Below, one piece after another: positions 32,780 to 43,565 of a DNA stretch of 58,335 nucleotides; positions within the stretch are counted from its first letter, which is position 1, and every line of letters starts with the position of its first letter. The notes under the pieces are model-generated. The model did no database searches. It was not told the origin of the DNA and saw only the letters and a program-made list of their open reading frames with translations. The stretch is from Priapulus caudatus (taxonomy: Eukaryota; Priapulida; Priapulimorpha; Priapulimorphida; Priapulidae): positions 139,587 through 197,921 of the forward strand of contig NW_014577255.1 of NCBI RefSeq assembly GCF_000485595.1, given 5' to 3'. The position numbers and the translations under genes are program-made.

Positions 32780-33774
32780 CCAGATCTCGACGAGGCAGAC
32801 GGTCGAGTGGAAGCGATAGAAGATGGTGAGCGGCACGACGACGGCGCTGATGATCGTCCACGGCACAAAGCCGAAGAAGCGCAGCTGCACGGGGTTCTCG
32901 AGCGCGCGCCGCGGCTCGAACGTGTTGATCGCCCACATCGCCACGTTGCACATGAGCAGGAAGGTGACGAGCTCGCGGCCCGGCTTGCGCGTCTCGTGCT
33001 CGGCGCGGCACGAGTGGCGGCGCGACGCGTCGACGACGAACATCGTCTGCAGCGTCGCCTGCACGACGACAAGCACGGACGCGACGAGGATGCACATCGA
33101 CTGCCACGTCTCCGGCTCCTGCATGCGCGCGAGGAAGTCGGCTGCGAGCGCGCCGCCGCCGTCGCCGTCGTCGCCGCCGCCGAACAGGCCGTGGTGGCTG
33201 GCGACGATGCCGACGAGCGCGTACGCGTACACGCCGACGACGCTCGCGTAGAGCAGCGCGTGGTCGAGCACGGCGCTGAAGTGCGCGTCGAAGCGCAGGC
33301 CCTGCGTGCGCAGGAACGCCGACACGACGAACACGGTCGCGACGAGGTAGAGCAGGATCTCGAACGAGTGCGAGGCAAGCACGCCGTACGCGCCGTACTC
33401 CGCGCTGCCGACGAGCACGAAGAAGAGAATCAGCGAGATGATCGCGAGCACGACGACGAAGATGCCGCAGAAGAGGCCCTTGTTCGTGCTGTGGCAGTCG
33501 GTGCGGTACTCCTCCTTCGACGTGCACTCGCTGTCTTCGTCGTCGTCGTCGGACGCGCCGCCGCCGCTGCCGCGGTCCACCGTCACGAGGCTGTCGATGT
33601 TGCTCCACATGGCGAGGAGGATCGCGGAGACGATGATGCAGTGTTCGACGAGCAGCGGGTACAGGTAGGGAGCCGTGTCCTCGATGATCGTGCCCATTAT
33701 CGGGTGTATCACGCAGTCGTCACGCATCTCCCACGGCGCGAGGTCGTGCTGCGCCGCCACCATGCCAGCGCCAC
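32750..33774 (-). CDS. OTOP: Otopetrin proton channel, terminal exon (hydrophobic segments 6-12)
   Basis: Otopetrins are plasma-membrane H+-selective channels with 12 transmembrane helices. This exon encodes 340 residues from acceptor GGCAG/GT (AG at 33776-33775, phase 1) to TAG at 32752-32750. Diagnostic segments are HPIMGTIIEDTAPYLYPLLV, IVSAILLAMW, CGIFVVVLAIISLILFFVL, SFEILLYLVATVFVVSAFLR and, near the end, RFFGFVPWTIISAVVVPLTI, FYRFHSTVCLVEIW. Seven hydrophobic segments are visible. A Gly/Asp-rich hydrophilic loop (GGGASDDDDEDSE) follows the first. The protein stops at RRAYKVKLL, a normal place for the family. The plus-strand open frame of 331 codons over the same DNA is a GC-rich shadow. 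The paralogue cannot be assigned. Confidence 0.97.
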
Positions 33775-33964
33775 CTGCCAACGTAAGAGATGCCAAGTGT
33801 GAGATATCCGACGCTCAGTGACAGAGACGACAATGACAACGGTAATAGCGAGGACTACGATGGTAACAACAACAAAAACAACAACAATGAGGATGATGAT
33901 GATGATGGCAATGACATATAATAATAATAATTTTCGTGTGCCCACTGGTCTAGTGAAGAGATTC

Positions 33965-34158
33965 ACAGTTATTTATGCAGGTTGGCCGCGTGCAGGTCTC
34001 TCTTCTGAACAGGCCGTTTCCACCACTCACATCTGCTTTTTGGCTGAGTGTGTACCACTTTCAGAGTCTCTTGTGTATGACCCGGCCGGGTCGACCGCCC
34101 CAACCTTCCACATGCGAGGCGAGCACTCTCTACCAATTGAGCCTGGCAGGACTAGGCA
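33965..34158 (-). mobile_element. tRNA-derived SINE
   Basis: Read on the minus strand, GCCAGGCTCAATTGGTAGAG is a tRNA-like A-box region, followed by CTCGCCTCGCATGTGGAAGG and a B-box-like GGTCGACCC. The non-tRNA body GGCCGGGTCATACACAAGAG follows. This is a pol III promoter layout fused to a body, i.e. a SINE rather than a tRNA gene: it does not fold as a full cloverleaf. It is flanked by GATGATG/CAACAA microsatellites. Confidence 0.75.
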
Positions 34159-34449
34159 ATGACAACAACAATGATCATGATGATGGTGACGACAACAACA
34201 ATGATGATGACAATGCCAATAACAACAACAATGGCAATAATTACATGAAACTTAAAGTCTGGAATCTGTGAACGAGAGATGGTGCGCTACGCCTAAATGA
34301 TCGGCCATTTTCGTTTTGCCGAATTATCAGCCGCAAAATAAACAATAAAATATTCCAGTCAAACTACTGTAACAAGAATCTAAAACCATAGTTAGTACAC
34401 GTATTATAAATTTGATTTGTAGGTTGTTAAGCAGTTAGACGAAATAAAC

Positions 34450-34980
34450 GTAATAGGACGTTGTCTTCTCCCATAGAGTAAAACACTGTATGCAATTTTG
34501 AAACGATTGGGCGTCCGAAAGCGTTCTTGAGTTATCGTTGATCGTAGCGACACTGAAATGCATACGTGAAAATTGGCCAAAATCTAGACGACAATGTTGC
34601 ATACTTAAAAAAAAATAATCAAAACACCGTTGTGATTATGTTTTGGGGCCAGTCCTGCATTCATTTCACAATACTAGAAATGAGCAAAATCTGTTGAACG
34701 CTGAACTGACTTATGGCCATTTCCATTTTAACTGGCCAAAAAGTGGACGTGGCATCGACATGTAGGTAACTGGCGTGCTCCAAAATAGGACGTTCAATGC
34801 CACTCCCATAGGAAGCTAAACCCCTATATGGCAATTTGAAACATGTGTGGTCAAACGGTTCTTGAGTTATCGTTGACGTAGCCAAATGTTGACGGACGGA
34901 ACAGACGGACGCTACCGACGCGCGACACCCATGAGGCAATACGCTCCATCTTGAACGATGTCAAGGCGAGCTAAAAATAA
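34450..34980. repeat. Two-copy dispersed repeat with a conserved GTTCTTGAGTTATCGTTGA block
   Basis: Copies at about 34450-34560 and 34785-34900 share AATAGGACGTT, CTCCCATAG and GTTCTTGAGTTATCGTTGA in the same order (spacing about 335 bp). The second continues into a GACGGACG run and CGAGCTAAAAA. It resembles old transposon-tail sequence; the family is not named. Confidence 0.55.
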
Positions 34981-35183
34981 CAACTACGCATCACCAAAAA
35001 AAAAACTTGAGTGAAGCAGTTGAACAAGTAAACGTATCTCAAACACACCTAAGTAAGCCTATCACATTGAATGCAACAGATGGTTAAATACCCACAGGGC
35101 ATAATAGGGCGGGAGAATTCGATATCGCAGACAACATGTCTACCTAGAACTGCCTTGACCCACGTGTCGGTCATTCTTCTTAC

Positions 35184-35391
35184 CTAGAGGAGCCTCGACC
35201 CCTGAGTCGTTGCCGTTTGCCGGCTCAATCATGGTCGCGGTGACAGTCTCAACCTCTGGCTGGTTCAGACGTTTGAAGTTGACAGCGTGTACGATCTCCT
35301 TTATCGTCCAGCCAATCCACACACACAGGTTGGTCGCTGCCATGTGCATCAGCCCAAAACGTGCCACTCCCTTGTACTGGTGCACTGCCAT
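35184..35391 (-). CDS. OTOP: Otopetrin, coding exon 9
   Basis: A 208-bp exon, phase 0 in and phase 1 out (acceptor CCAACAG at 35398-35392; donor GT at 35183-35182). It encodes MAVHQYKGVARFGLMHMAAT then NLCVWIGWTIKEIVHAV. The conserved ARFGLMH....W motif and one hydrophobic segment are typical of otopetrins. A hydrophilic stretch (VETVTATMIEPANG) follows. The first codon happens to be ATG but is internal to the gene, because the preceding exon ends in phase 0. Confidence 0.94.
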
Positions 35392-35569
35392 CTGTTGGGG
35401 GAAAGAGGAATATTAAACAAGGAACGCTTGCTATGGACTCTTTCCTTGTGACCTTCACCGAACATTCACGGTTTTCACATTATTGCGCTTCCTCTCAGCT
35501 GGAACATATATAATACATACTGCACCTAGCACGCCTACGAGAATATGAGTGCTTATTGAACTCAACGAC

Positions 35570-35745
35570 CTAGCTTTAGGGTTAGCACTAAGGTATTGTG
35601 TTGGATTAAGATTGGGTTAGGGATAGGATTAGCATTAGGGTTAGAGTTAGGGTTAGGTCAAGTGTTAAGGTTGGAGTTAGACATAGTATTAGGGTTGGAG
35701 GTAGGGTCAGAGCTAGGGTTAGGGTTAGGGTTGCTCCCCACCCGT
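35570..35745 (+). repeat. Degenerate telomere-like TTAGGG tract in an otopetrin intron
   Basis: About 175 bp of GTTAGGG variants (GGGTTAGGGATAGGATTAG, GGGTTAGGGTTAGGGTT near the end) ending ~22 bp from the exon 8 donor. It is best preserved near 35715-35735. Confidence 0.85.
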
Positions 35746-35767
35746 GGTCTACACCTCATACACTTAC

Positions 35768-35928
35768 CTTCGCATTGAGGAAGATGAAGTACAGTTGGAA
35801 GAAGAAGAACACCATGAGTGCGATGGGCGTGATGCCACGCATCAGGTTGAAGCAGTCCGAATTGTGCTGGATCTCAAAGAACTGTCCGAACCGCAGCCCG
35901 CTGAAGATCATGCTGCCGACGCCGAACA
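35768..35928 (-). CDS. OTOP: Otopetrin, coding exon 8
   Basis: A 161-bp exon with acceptor TTCCAG at 35934-35929 (phase 1) and donor AAG/GTAAGT, GT at 35767-35766 (phase 0). It encodes VFGVGSMIFSGLRFGQFFE, then HNSDCFNLMRGITPIALMVF and FFFQLYFIFLNAK. The pair of hydrophobic segments and GSMI.SGL are otopetrin signatures. Phases agree with both neighbours. Confidence 0.95.
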
Positions 35929-36117
35929 CTGGAACACGCGCACGAGTACAACGTCACGCAAACGCGAGTACGACGGAGTACACAACTTGATGGAGATTAG
36001 TTATGTTGTGCCGTAGCGATACTTTCTGAGAGATCCTCAGTACTGTGAGCTACAAACGTGAGCATAGGCAAACGTCCGGTGCAATGGTTTATGTGAGCAA
36101 TGTGGCGCGACACGTAC

Positions 36118-36331
36118 CGACAGCGCCTACTCTCATGTAGAAGCTACCCGTGTGCAGCGTGTCGTCGTTGGTGTCAACCTTCTTGACACCCTGCGGCGTG
36201 ATCTCGAACGTCTCTGAGCGGCAAGGGATCGCCGAGCGCCGGTAGCTGCTCGTCTTGCTGCTGCGCACCAGATACAGGTAGACATAGACGAGGAAGAGGA
36301 TGCTGAATCCATACAGGTACACGTAGAAGCC
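36118..36331 (-). CDS. OTOP: Otopetrin, coding exon 7
   Basis: A 214-bp exon with acceptor TCGCAG at 36337-36332 (phase 0) and donor TCG/GTACGT, GT at 36117-36116 (phase 1). It encodes GFYVYLYGFSILFLVYVYLY (second hydrophobic segment), then LVRSSKTSSYRRS, a polar loop with FEITPQGVKKVDTNDD, and SFYMRVGAV, which starts the third segment. GFY.YLYG.SILFL is characteristic of the family. Confidence 0.94.
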
Positions 36332-39300
36332 CTGCGACACAGAAGTGTAAACATGAACATAGATAAAAACATAAACATGACCATGAATATAAATATAAAT
36401 GTGATTATAAATATAAATATGAACGTGAATATAACTATGATTATAAATATAAATATAATGGATAGACACGTGATAATTAAAAATAAATGAACGGGCTAGG
36501 TAGTGTACCCTAGTTAACACCTACAAATATTGCTGCAGAGAGAGATATTAGCTGAGCCAGATATATCACACTGGGTATCTTCATCACATGATGTGTGCAT
36601 GTGTGCGTGTGTGCGTGTATGCGCGTGTGCGTGTGTGCGCGTGTGCGTGCGCGTGTATCTGCGTGTGTATGCATCCATGTGTCTGTGTGCGTGCGTTCGT
36701 ACATATTATACTCAATCACAGTAAAATTGTAATAGCAATTTAATTTATTTTATTTTAATGTAATTTTAAAAGCGCATAAGCGTTTACAGTTCGTCATTTT
36801 GAATAGATACACGTGCCTTACAGGCAACAAAGGCTCTTCATGCCCGTTCATTGTCCTTAGCACACCACACTTGGCTCATGCAAGCCACACGGACCTCTGC
36901 CAGTGCCAAGCCATGCAGGCACACTGACACCACGTAGTAAGCAGCAATCTCTGTCAATGCTGAGCCAGAACACGACACACCACACCTCCCTAGTAAAGCC
37001 AGCAATCTCTGTCAATTGGCTGAGCCAGACAGACACACCAACCTCCTAGGTAAGACAGCGAATCTCTATCAATGCTGAGCCAGACAGACAAACCCACTCC
37101 CTGTAAGGACAAGGAATCTCTGCCAATTGATGAACCAGACAGACACATCCACTTCCTATATTTAAGACAGGAATCTCTGTACAATGCTGGCCGGACAGAC
37201 CACCCACTCCCTAGTAATCAGTTAATCTCTGTCAATGCTGAGCCAGACAGACAACACCCACCTCCTATTAGTAAGGAACAGGAATCTCTGTCAAGTGCTG
37301 GAGGCGAAGAACACAACCCACCTCCGAGTAAGCCAGTAATCTCTGTACAATTGACTGAGCAGACAGACACATCAACCTCCCTAATAGACCAAGACAGGAA
37401 TCTCTGTCAATGCTGCAGCCAGACAAGACACACCCACCTCCCTAGTAAGCCAGCAATCGTATGTCAAATACTGAGCCGACATCACACCCACCTCCTAGTA
37501 AGACATGGAATCTCTTATAGCAATGCTGAGCCAGAGCAGAAACACCCGCCTCCCTAGTAAGACGGAATCTCTTCCAATGCTGAACCAGACAGACATCAAT
37601 CCCCTCCCTATAGTAGACAGATCTCTGTCATGCTAGCCAGACAAACACACCCACCTCCCTAGTAAGCCAGTTAATCTCTTGTCAATGCTGAGCAACAGAC
37701 AACACCACCTCACCTATTAGGTAAGACAGGAATCTCTTGTCAATGCTGAGCCTAGCCAGGACAACCACCCACTCCCTAGTAAGCAGTCAATCTCTGTCAA
37801 TGCTGAGCAGACAGACACATCCACTCCCTCTATAGAAGACAGGAATCTCTGTTCATGCTGAGCAGACAGACCACCCACCTCCTAGTAGACAGGAATCTCT
37901 GTCCCAATGCTGAGCCAGACAAGACACACCAGCCTCCTATAAGACAGGAATCTCTGTCAAGGCTGGCCGGACAGACACACCCACATCCCTGTAAAGACAA
38001 GGAATCTCTGTCAATGCTGAGCCAGACAGGAGCCACACACTCCCTAGTCAAGCATAATCTCTGGCTCAATTGCTGAGCAGACAGACACACCCACCATCCC
38101 GTATAGTAAGACAGGACATCTCTGTCAATGCTGAGCCAGACAGACACAACCACCTCCCTAGTTACAGCCAGTAATCTCTGTCAATTGCTAGCAGGACAGA
38201 CACATCCAACCTCCCTATAGTAAGACAAGGAATCTCTGTCCACAATGCTGAAGCCGAAGACACGCCCCTCCCTAGTAACGGCCAGCAATCTATGTCAATT
38301 ACTGAGCCAGACAGTCACACCCCAGCCTCCTAGTAAGACAGGAATCTCTTAGTCAATGCTTGAGCAGACAGACACACTCACATCCCTAGATAAGGACAGA
38401 ATCTCTGTCCATGCTAGCCGACAGACACACCACACTCACCTTAGTAAGACAGGAATCTCTGTTCCATTGCTGAGCCAGACAGGCACACCCACCTCCCTAG
38501 TAAGCAGGCATCTTGTCAATGCTGAGCCAGACAGACACACCCCAGCTCCTAGTAAGGACAGGATCTCTGTCAATTTGCTTGAAGCAGGACAGACACACCC
38601 CCTCCTAGTAAGGAGCAATCTCTGTCACATGTGAGCCAGACAGACACACCCACACCTCCTAGTAAGACAGCAATCTCTGTTCACATGCTGAGCCAGACAG
38701 ACACACCACACGCTACCTAGTAAGCAGCAATCTCTGTCAATGACTGACGCCATGACAGACAGCCACCCACTCGACTAGTAAGCCAGCAATCTCTGTCAAT
38801 GCTGAGCCAGACAGACACACACCTCCTAGTAAGCAGCAATCTCTGCTCAATGCTGAGCCATACAGATGCACACCACCGTCCCTAGTAAGACACGCAATCT
38901 CTGTCAATTGCTTGAGCCAACAGACACACCCATCCTCCCTAGATTACAGCAGCAATCTCTATCAATGCTGCAGCCAGACAACACACACCACCTCCCTAGA
39001 TAAGAAGGAAATCTCTGTCAATGCTGAGCAATACATGACACACCACCTCCTAGTAAGCCCAGCCAATCTTGTCAATGCTGAGACAGACAAGAGCCACTCA
39101 CCTATCCTAGCAAGCAGCGAATCCTCTGTCATGCTGATCCAGCCAGACACACCACCTCCCTTAGTCAAGGACAGGAATCTCTGTCAATGGCTGAGCCAGA
39201 CAGACACACCCACCTCCCTAGTAAGACTAGCAATCTCTGTCAATGTGAGCCCAGACAGACACACCCACCTTCCCATATAGTAGAAAAAAAAATCTTCTGT

Positions 39301-40126
39301 CAATGCTGAGCCAGGCAGACACACCTCACCTCCCTAGTAAACAGCAATCTCTGTCATGCTGAAGCAGCAGACATACCACGCCTAGTAAGCCAGCAATCTC
39401 TGTCAATGCTGATGCCAGAACAGGACACACACCTCCCTAGTAGGACAGCAATCTCTGTCACTGCTGAGGCCAGGGACAGGACACACCCACCTCCTAGTAA
39501 GCCAGCAACTCTGTCACAATGCTGAGCAGGACAGACCACCACCTCCCTAGTAGAGCAATCTCTCGTACAGTGCTGAAGCCATACAGGACACACCCACCTC
39601 CCTAGTAAAGACAGGAATCATCTGTAATGCTGAGCAGACAGACACACCCACCTCTCCATCAGTAAAGACAGGAATCTCTGTCAATGCTGAGCCAGACAAC
39701 CAACCACCTCCCTTAGTAAGACTAGCAATCTCTGTCAATGCTGAGCCAGACAGCACACCCACCTCCTAGTATGCGCAGCAATCTGCTGTCAATGCTGAGC
39801 CAGACAGGACACAACACCTCCCTAGTAAGACAAGACTCTCTTCGCAATGCTGAGCCAGACAGAACACCCACCTTCCCTAGTAAGCCAGCAATCTCTGTCA
39901 ATGCTGAGCCAGACAGACACACCCACCTCCCTAGTAAGCCAGCAATCTCTGTCAATGCTGAGCCAGACAGACACACCCACCTCCCTAGTAAGACAGGAAT
40001 CTCTGTCAATGCTGAGCCAGACAGACACACCCACCTCCCTAGTAAGCCAGCAATCTCTGTCAATGCTCAGCCAGACAGACACACTCACCTCCCTAGTCGG
40101 ATAAAGAACCGTGAAGCGAATCTCAC
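36332..40126 (-). other. OTOP: Otopetrin intron 6, mostly minisatellite
   Basis: A 3.8-kb phase-0 intron. It contains ATAAATAT and GTGTGC microsatellites (36355-36470, 36590-36700), unique AT-rich DNA (36710-36880) and then the 54-bp minisatellite to within ~30 bp of the exon 6 donor. Confidence 0.88.
36890..40097. repeat. 54-bp minisatellite, roughly 58-60 copies
   Basis: The unit is CCAGACAGACACACCCACCT + CCCTAGTAAGCCAGCAATCT + CTGTCAATGCTGAG, with a common GACAGGAAT variant for GCCAGCAAT. The last five units (39845-40097) are essentially perfect. Almost every unit to the left has one or more single-base insertions or deletions. Being 54 bp it keeps frame on both strands, which explains the 18-residue repeats in overlapping open frames; none is a gene. 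Confidence 0.95.
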
Positions 40127-40241
40127 CTCGTAGAAGTAGATGTCGATCTTGTTGGTCATGATCTCAGCGATGGGAAGCACCGTGCCCATGCTGATGATGA
40201 GCAGTCCATAGAGCAGGCTCAGGGTCCTCCACAGAGACACG
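40127..40241 (-). CDS. OTOP: Otopetrin, coding exon 6 (first hydrophobic segment)
   Basis: A 115-bp exon with acceptor GTTGCAG at 40248-40242 (phase 2) and donor GAG/GTGAGA, GT at 40126-40125 (phase 0). It encodes VSLWRTLSLLYGLLIISMGT, then VLPIAEIMTNKIDIYFYE. LYG.L....G..L..AE is the otopetrin first-helix pattern. It joins exon 7 to give YFYEGFYVYLYG without a shift. Confidence 0.92.
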
Positions 40242-41340
40242 CTGCAACGAGCAAACCTCACTCTCAATACACTGACGCGGAAGATATCGGCAGAGGTGGC
40301 TGCAAATAGTAACCAAAGTTATTTCGGCATCTATTAGGACCGGAACTATTTATATTGACTACTATCATAGGCTTCGTACGATTTGTGCCCGTTAAACATT
40401 TACGTAAGACGTCACTAGGTGGCACTGTGATCACTCTGACTACATTGCCGTCGCACAGCACATTGAAAGTTTGCCGTGCATTACTGCAACACGAAATCAC
40501 GATTACGGTGTTTAATCGGCTAGCTAATTCATTAGTAGAGTGTATTGTTAAGCAAATTCGCACTCGTTTTTAACAGCGGATTAGATTTATCTAATAACTA
40601 CGTCATGTCTCTAATGTCAACGGTTATAAGGCTAAAACGAAATTCACGAAAGTCAATGCAGTATTGTTAAGTGAGATTCAACTCGCTAACCATATACGGG
40701 ATCAACAGGTAATATAATTAATATAAAACGTAATGTAATATAAATAATGAAAAAACATGCATTCTTTTTACATTCGTTTTAATTCATACAGACGTTTGAA
40801 TTAATACAGTCGTTGTATAGACCAGATGCTATACGTGGACATTAAATACAGTGTTGTCAGTGATATTGATGCCACAGAAGGAAGGCATCGGAATGTGCAG
40901 TATGTAGTGTGATTCCATCTCCTGTCAACGAGCTGTGCGTATATAAGAAATTCAGTGCTGCGTGTGGTGCCGTCGAGTCAGACGCGTACGAGTAGAGCAA
41001 GTGCCGTGTGTAGTCAAGATCTAACCACAGCTTACCACGCCCACCGTAACACACTATCACACACACAAAACAGCATACACACACACACGACCACGCACAT
41101 CACACACGCGACGCACACACGCACGCATGCCCACACATGGCCGGCCCGCCGTCAGCCACGCAGCTGCACACGACGCACGCCACGCATCGCAATCCACGTC
41201 TACGCACGCACACAACAGCATACACACACATATGCACACACAACACACACAACACACACACACACACACACACACACATCACACACACACACACTACCAC
41301 ACACACACACAAACCTGCGTCTATCCACGGGCTATCGTCT
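40242..41340 (-). other. OTOP: Intron sequence with CA/CACG microsatellites
   Basis: Part of the ~3.3-kb intron 5. Unique AT-rich sequence to about 41040, then CACACG and CA repeats (41050-41320). Confidence 0.6.
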
Positions 41341-41344
41341 GGCT

Positions 41345-42205
41345 GGCTTAACACCTATTACCCACAATATTCTAAAATACCCACACCATCCACACCTATT
41401 ACCCACCACACTACCTCCACACCCATCCACACCTATTACCCACCACACTACCTCCACACCCATCCACACCTATTACCCACCACACTACCTCCACACCCAT
41501 CCCACACCTATTTAGCCCACCACTATACCTTCAGCACCCATCCACCACGCTATTACCACGGTACATACCTCCACACCCATCCACACCTATTACCCACCAC
41601 ACTACCTCCACACCCATCCACACCTATTACCCACCACACTACTGCCACACCGCATCCAGCAACTATTACCCACCACACTTACCTCCACACCCATCTCATA
41701 CACCTATTTACCCACCATCACTACCCCACTAACCCATCCACAGGCTATTTACCCACCACACTACTCCACACCATCCATCACCTATTACCCACCACACTAC
41801 CTCCACACCACCACATACCTCCACAGCCCATCCTACATCGCTATTACCCACCACACTCCCTTCCACATCCATCTCACACCTATTTACCCACCACAACTAC
41901 CTCCACACCCATCCACACCTATTACCCACTCACGCTACCTTCCACGACCCATCCACACCTAGTTACCCACCACACTCCCTCTCACCCACCCACACTATAC
42001 CCATCACCACTACCTCCACACCCACCCACCTATTACCAACCACACTTACCTCCACACCCTATCCACACCTATTACCCACCACACTACTCCACAGCCCATC
42101 CACACCTATTACCTCACCACCACTACCTCCACACCCATCCACACCTATTAACCCACCAACACTTACATCCACACCCATCCACACCTATTACCCACCACGC
42201 GTGTC
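41345..42205. repeat. 37-bp minisatellite, about 23 copies
   Basis: The unit is ACCTATTACCCACCACACTA + CCTCCACACCCATCCAC. Units at about 41395-41505 are identical; later ones accumulate single-base indels. The 415-codon open frame over it is a His/Pro/Thr composition artefact. Confidence 0.92.
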
Positions 42206-43135
42206 CACGGCCGCTTCACCCCACTCCTCCCGCAAATTCACGCAGAAATATTAACCCGATGCCGAAGCCGTATAATTGGTGCAATTCGCCGGCAAACCGT
42301 CGACGGACCTGTTTGCGTAAACCCAGCCCCGCCCCCGCCGCCCCCGCAGCCACGGCCACCGCCGCAGCTTCGCATGCAGTATGAATGCGAGCGCACGCCG
42401 CGTACGCTTCTCACATTACCGCGGAGCAGGCGAGAGCCCGCATTTCGATCGAACGCGTGATGGCGACGTATCGCCTCCGCTCTGCATTGAAAGCTGCTGA
42501 ATTATGCGCAGAGTTTCTCATCACGTTCATTCCTAATTCATCGGCGCAAAAGAAATCGCTGCACGCGCGCCCTCGTGCGCGAATAATATTCACCGAGAGT
42601 CTCTCGCGGGAGCCGCCCCACATTAACGCAGACGTTAAACAACAGCGGCACCCCCCCTCCCTCCGCCACGGCCGCGAGCTGTGAAGCGCTAAGCTCTGCA
42701 GACGACCGTAGTTAACCAGCATGCTTCCTGCTGCTGCTGCGGGCTCCGTCGCGGCATTCACTCGCACCACCGCTGCTTTGCGCGCGTTAATGGCAACTCA
42801 TGGAATTTTCATGCGGCTTCCCTGTTGAATGCGATTTCGAATCGGCGTTTGCCCTCGCCGCGGTATACGCGTGCAGCACGACGGTAACTTAATACGACTA
42901 GACAGATAGCAGTTGCAGCCGGGATCGCCGCGCGCTGATTCCTTACAGCAAGATATTCCAGTCCAGCAGTGCCTCGCTCCCCCTAAGCTCCCCTGAATGA
43001 TTGCTCGCTGCTCATCAACGCGTAAGATCGAAAAGCCAATCGAAATCGTAATGAAATTAAGCCAAGTAAGCTCGGGCCCCAAGCGCTCCTGCATATAGTC
43101 GCTTACCGTGCAGATGGCGCCACGAGCACCTCGTG
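42206..43135. other. GC/CpG-rich unique intronic block
   Basis: About 900 bp of unique, CpG-rich DNA with AT-rich motifs such as AATTATGCGCAGAG and GCGAATAATATTCACC. I see no exon. It looks like a candidate regulatory element inside the otopetrin intron, but nothing proves it. Confidence 0.4.
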
Positions 43136-43265
43136 CAAAGGTGGCGCTATGAGCCGCACGCACGAAGTTGGCGCCACCAAGAGCGCGAATAAATATGGCG
43201 CCACCAACAGCGCGAATAAAGGTGGCGGCACAAGCAGTCCACACAACAGTGGCGCCGCCGCTGCA
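43136..43265. repeat. ~30-bp tandem repeat carrying GGCGCCA
   Basis: Four to five imperfect units of GGCGCCACCAACAGCGCGAA (e.g. 43171, 43197, 43223). Each contains the palindrome GGCGCC or a one-base variant. Confidence 0.7.
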
Positions 43266-43411
43266 ATCTTATCAGCGCAGCCGTGCATACAACATCTCAA
43301 AACGCATGCGGAGAAGGTGAGCAAGGTGAAAGAAACACTACACCAGCCGCAAGCAGCACACACACACAGACAGCTACAGGTCGTGTCACGAACAGGACAC
43401 ACGTCCAGTGC

Positions 43412-43556
43412 CATCACCATCACCAGTGTTCGGGGTTAGTGGCGCGGGTGGTGATGTAGGCAGAGAGTGGGGGGAGCATTCGACATCACCATCACCAGTG
43501 TTCGGGGTTAGTGGCACGGGTGGTGATGTAGGCAGAGAGTGGGGGGAGCATTCGCA
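43412..43556. repeat. 72-bp direct duplication beside the microexon
   Basis: CATCACCATCACCAGTGTTC begins at 43412 and again at 43484, and both copies end GGGGGGAGCATTCG. The copies differ at about one base. The second ends ~10 bp from the donor of the 36-bp exon. Confidence 0.85.
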
Positions 43557-43565
43557 CAGATTTAC

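Larger units (their letters stand above)
33775..35183 (-). other. OTOP: Otopetrin intron 9
   Basis: A 1.4-kb phase-1 intron (donor CTAG/GTAAGA). It contains GATGAT/AACAAC microsatellites (about 33815-33930 and 34160-34240), a tRNA-derived SINE (33965-34158) and a two-copy dispersed repeat (34450-34980). Confidence 0.9.

Noticed and set aside
32370-33608. Minus-strand 412-codon frame running through the 18-bp array as GQAALE/Q repeats
   Set aside because: It is a different frame from the otopetrin homology. The array keeps it open by chance, because the unit is 18 bp.
32807-33802. Plus-strand 331-codon frame
   Set aside because: It is antisense to the otopetrin terminal exon. The minus frame has 12-helix channel homology and correct splice sites, so the plus frame is a high-GC shadow.
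34100-34158. tRNA gene
   Set aside because: The 5' half resembles a tRNA, but the 3' half does not complete a cloverleaf and a SINE body follows. It is treated as a SINE.
35570-35745. True telomere or assembly chimera at TTAGGG repeats
   Set aside because: Otopetrin exons continue in phase on both sides, and the repeats are degenerate and short.
36890-40097. Regularly spaced repeats resembling a CRISPR array
   Set aside because: The units are contiguous 54-bp tandem copies without unique spacers, in a eukaryotic intron.
41137-42384. 415-codon His/Pro/Thr-rich frame
   Set aside because: It is a composition effect of CA microsatellites and the 37-bp minisatellite; the apparent protein repeat changes frame as units gain or lose bases.
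42385-42684. 99-codon plus-strand frame in the CpG-rich block
   Set aside because: No homology and no splice or promoter evidence on the plus strand; it lies in an intron of the opposite-strand gene.
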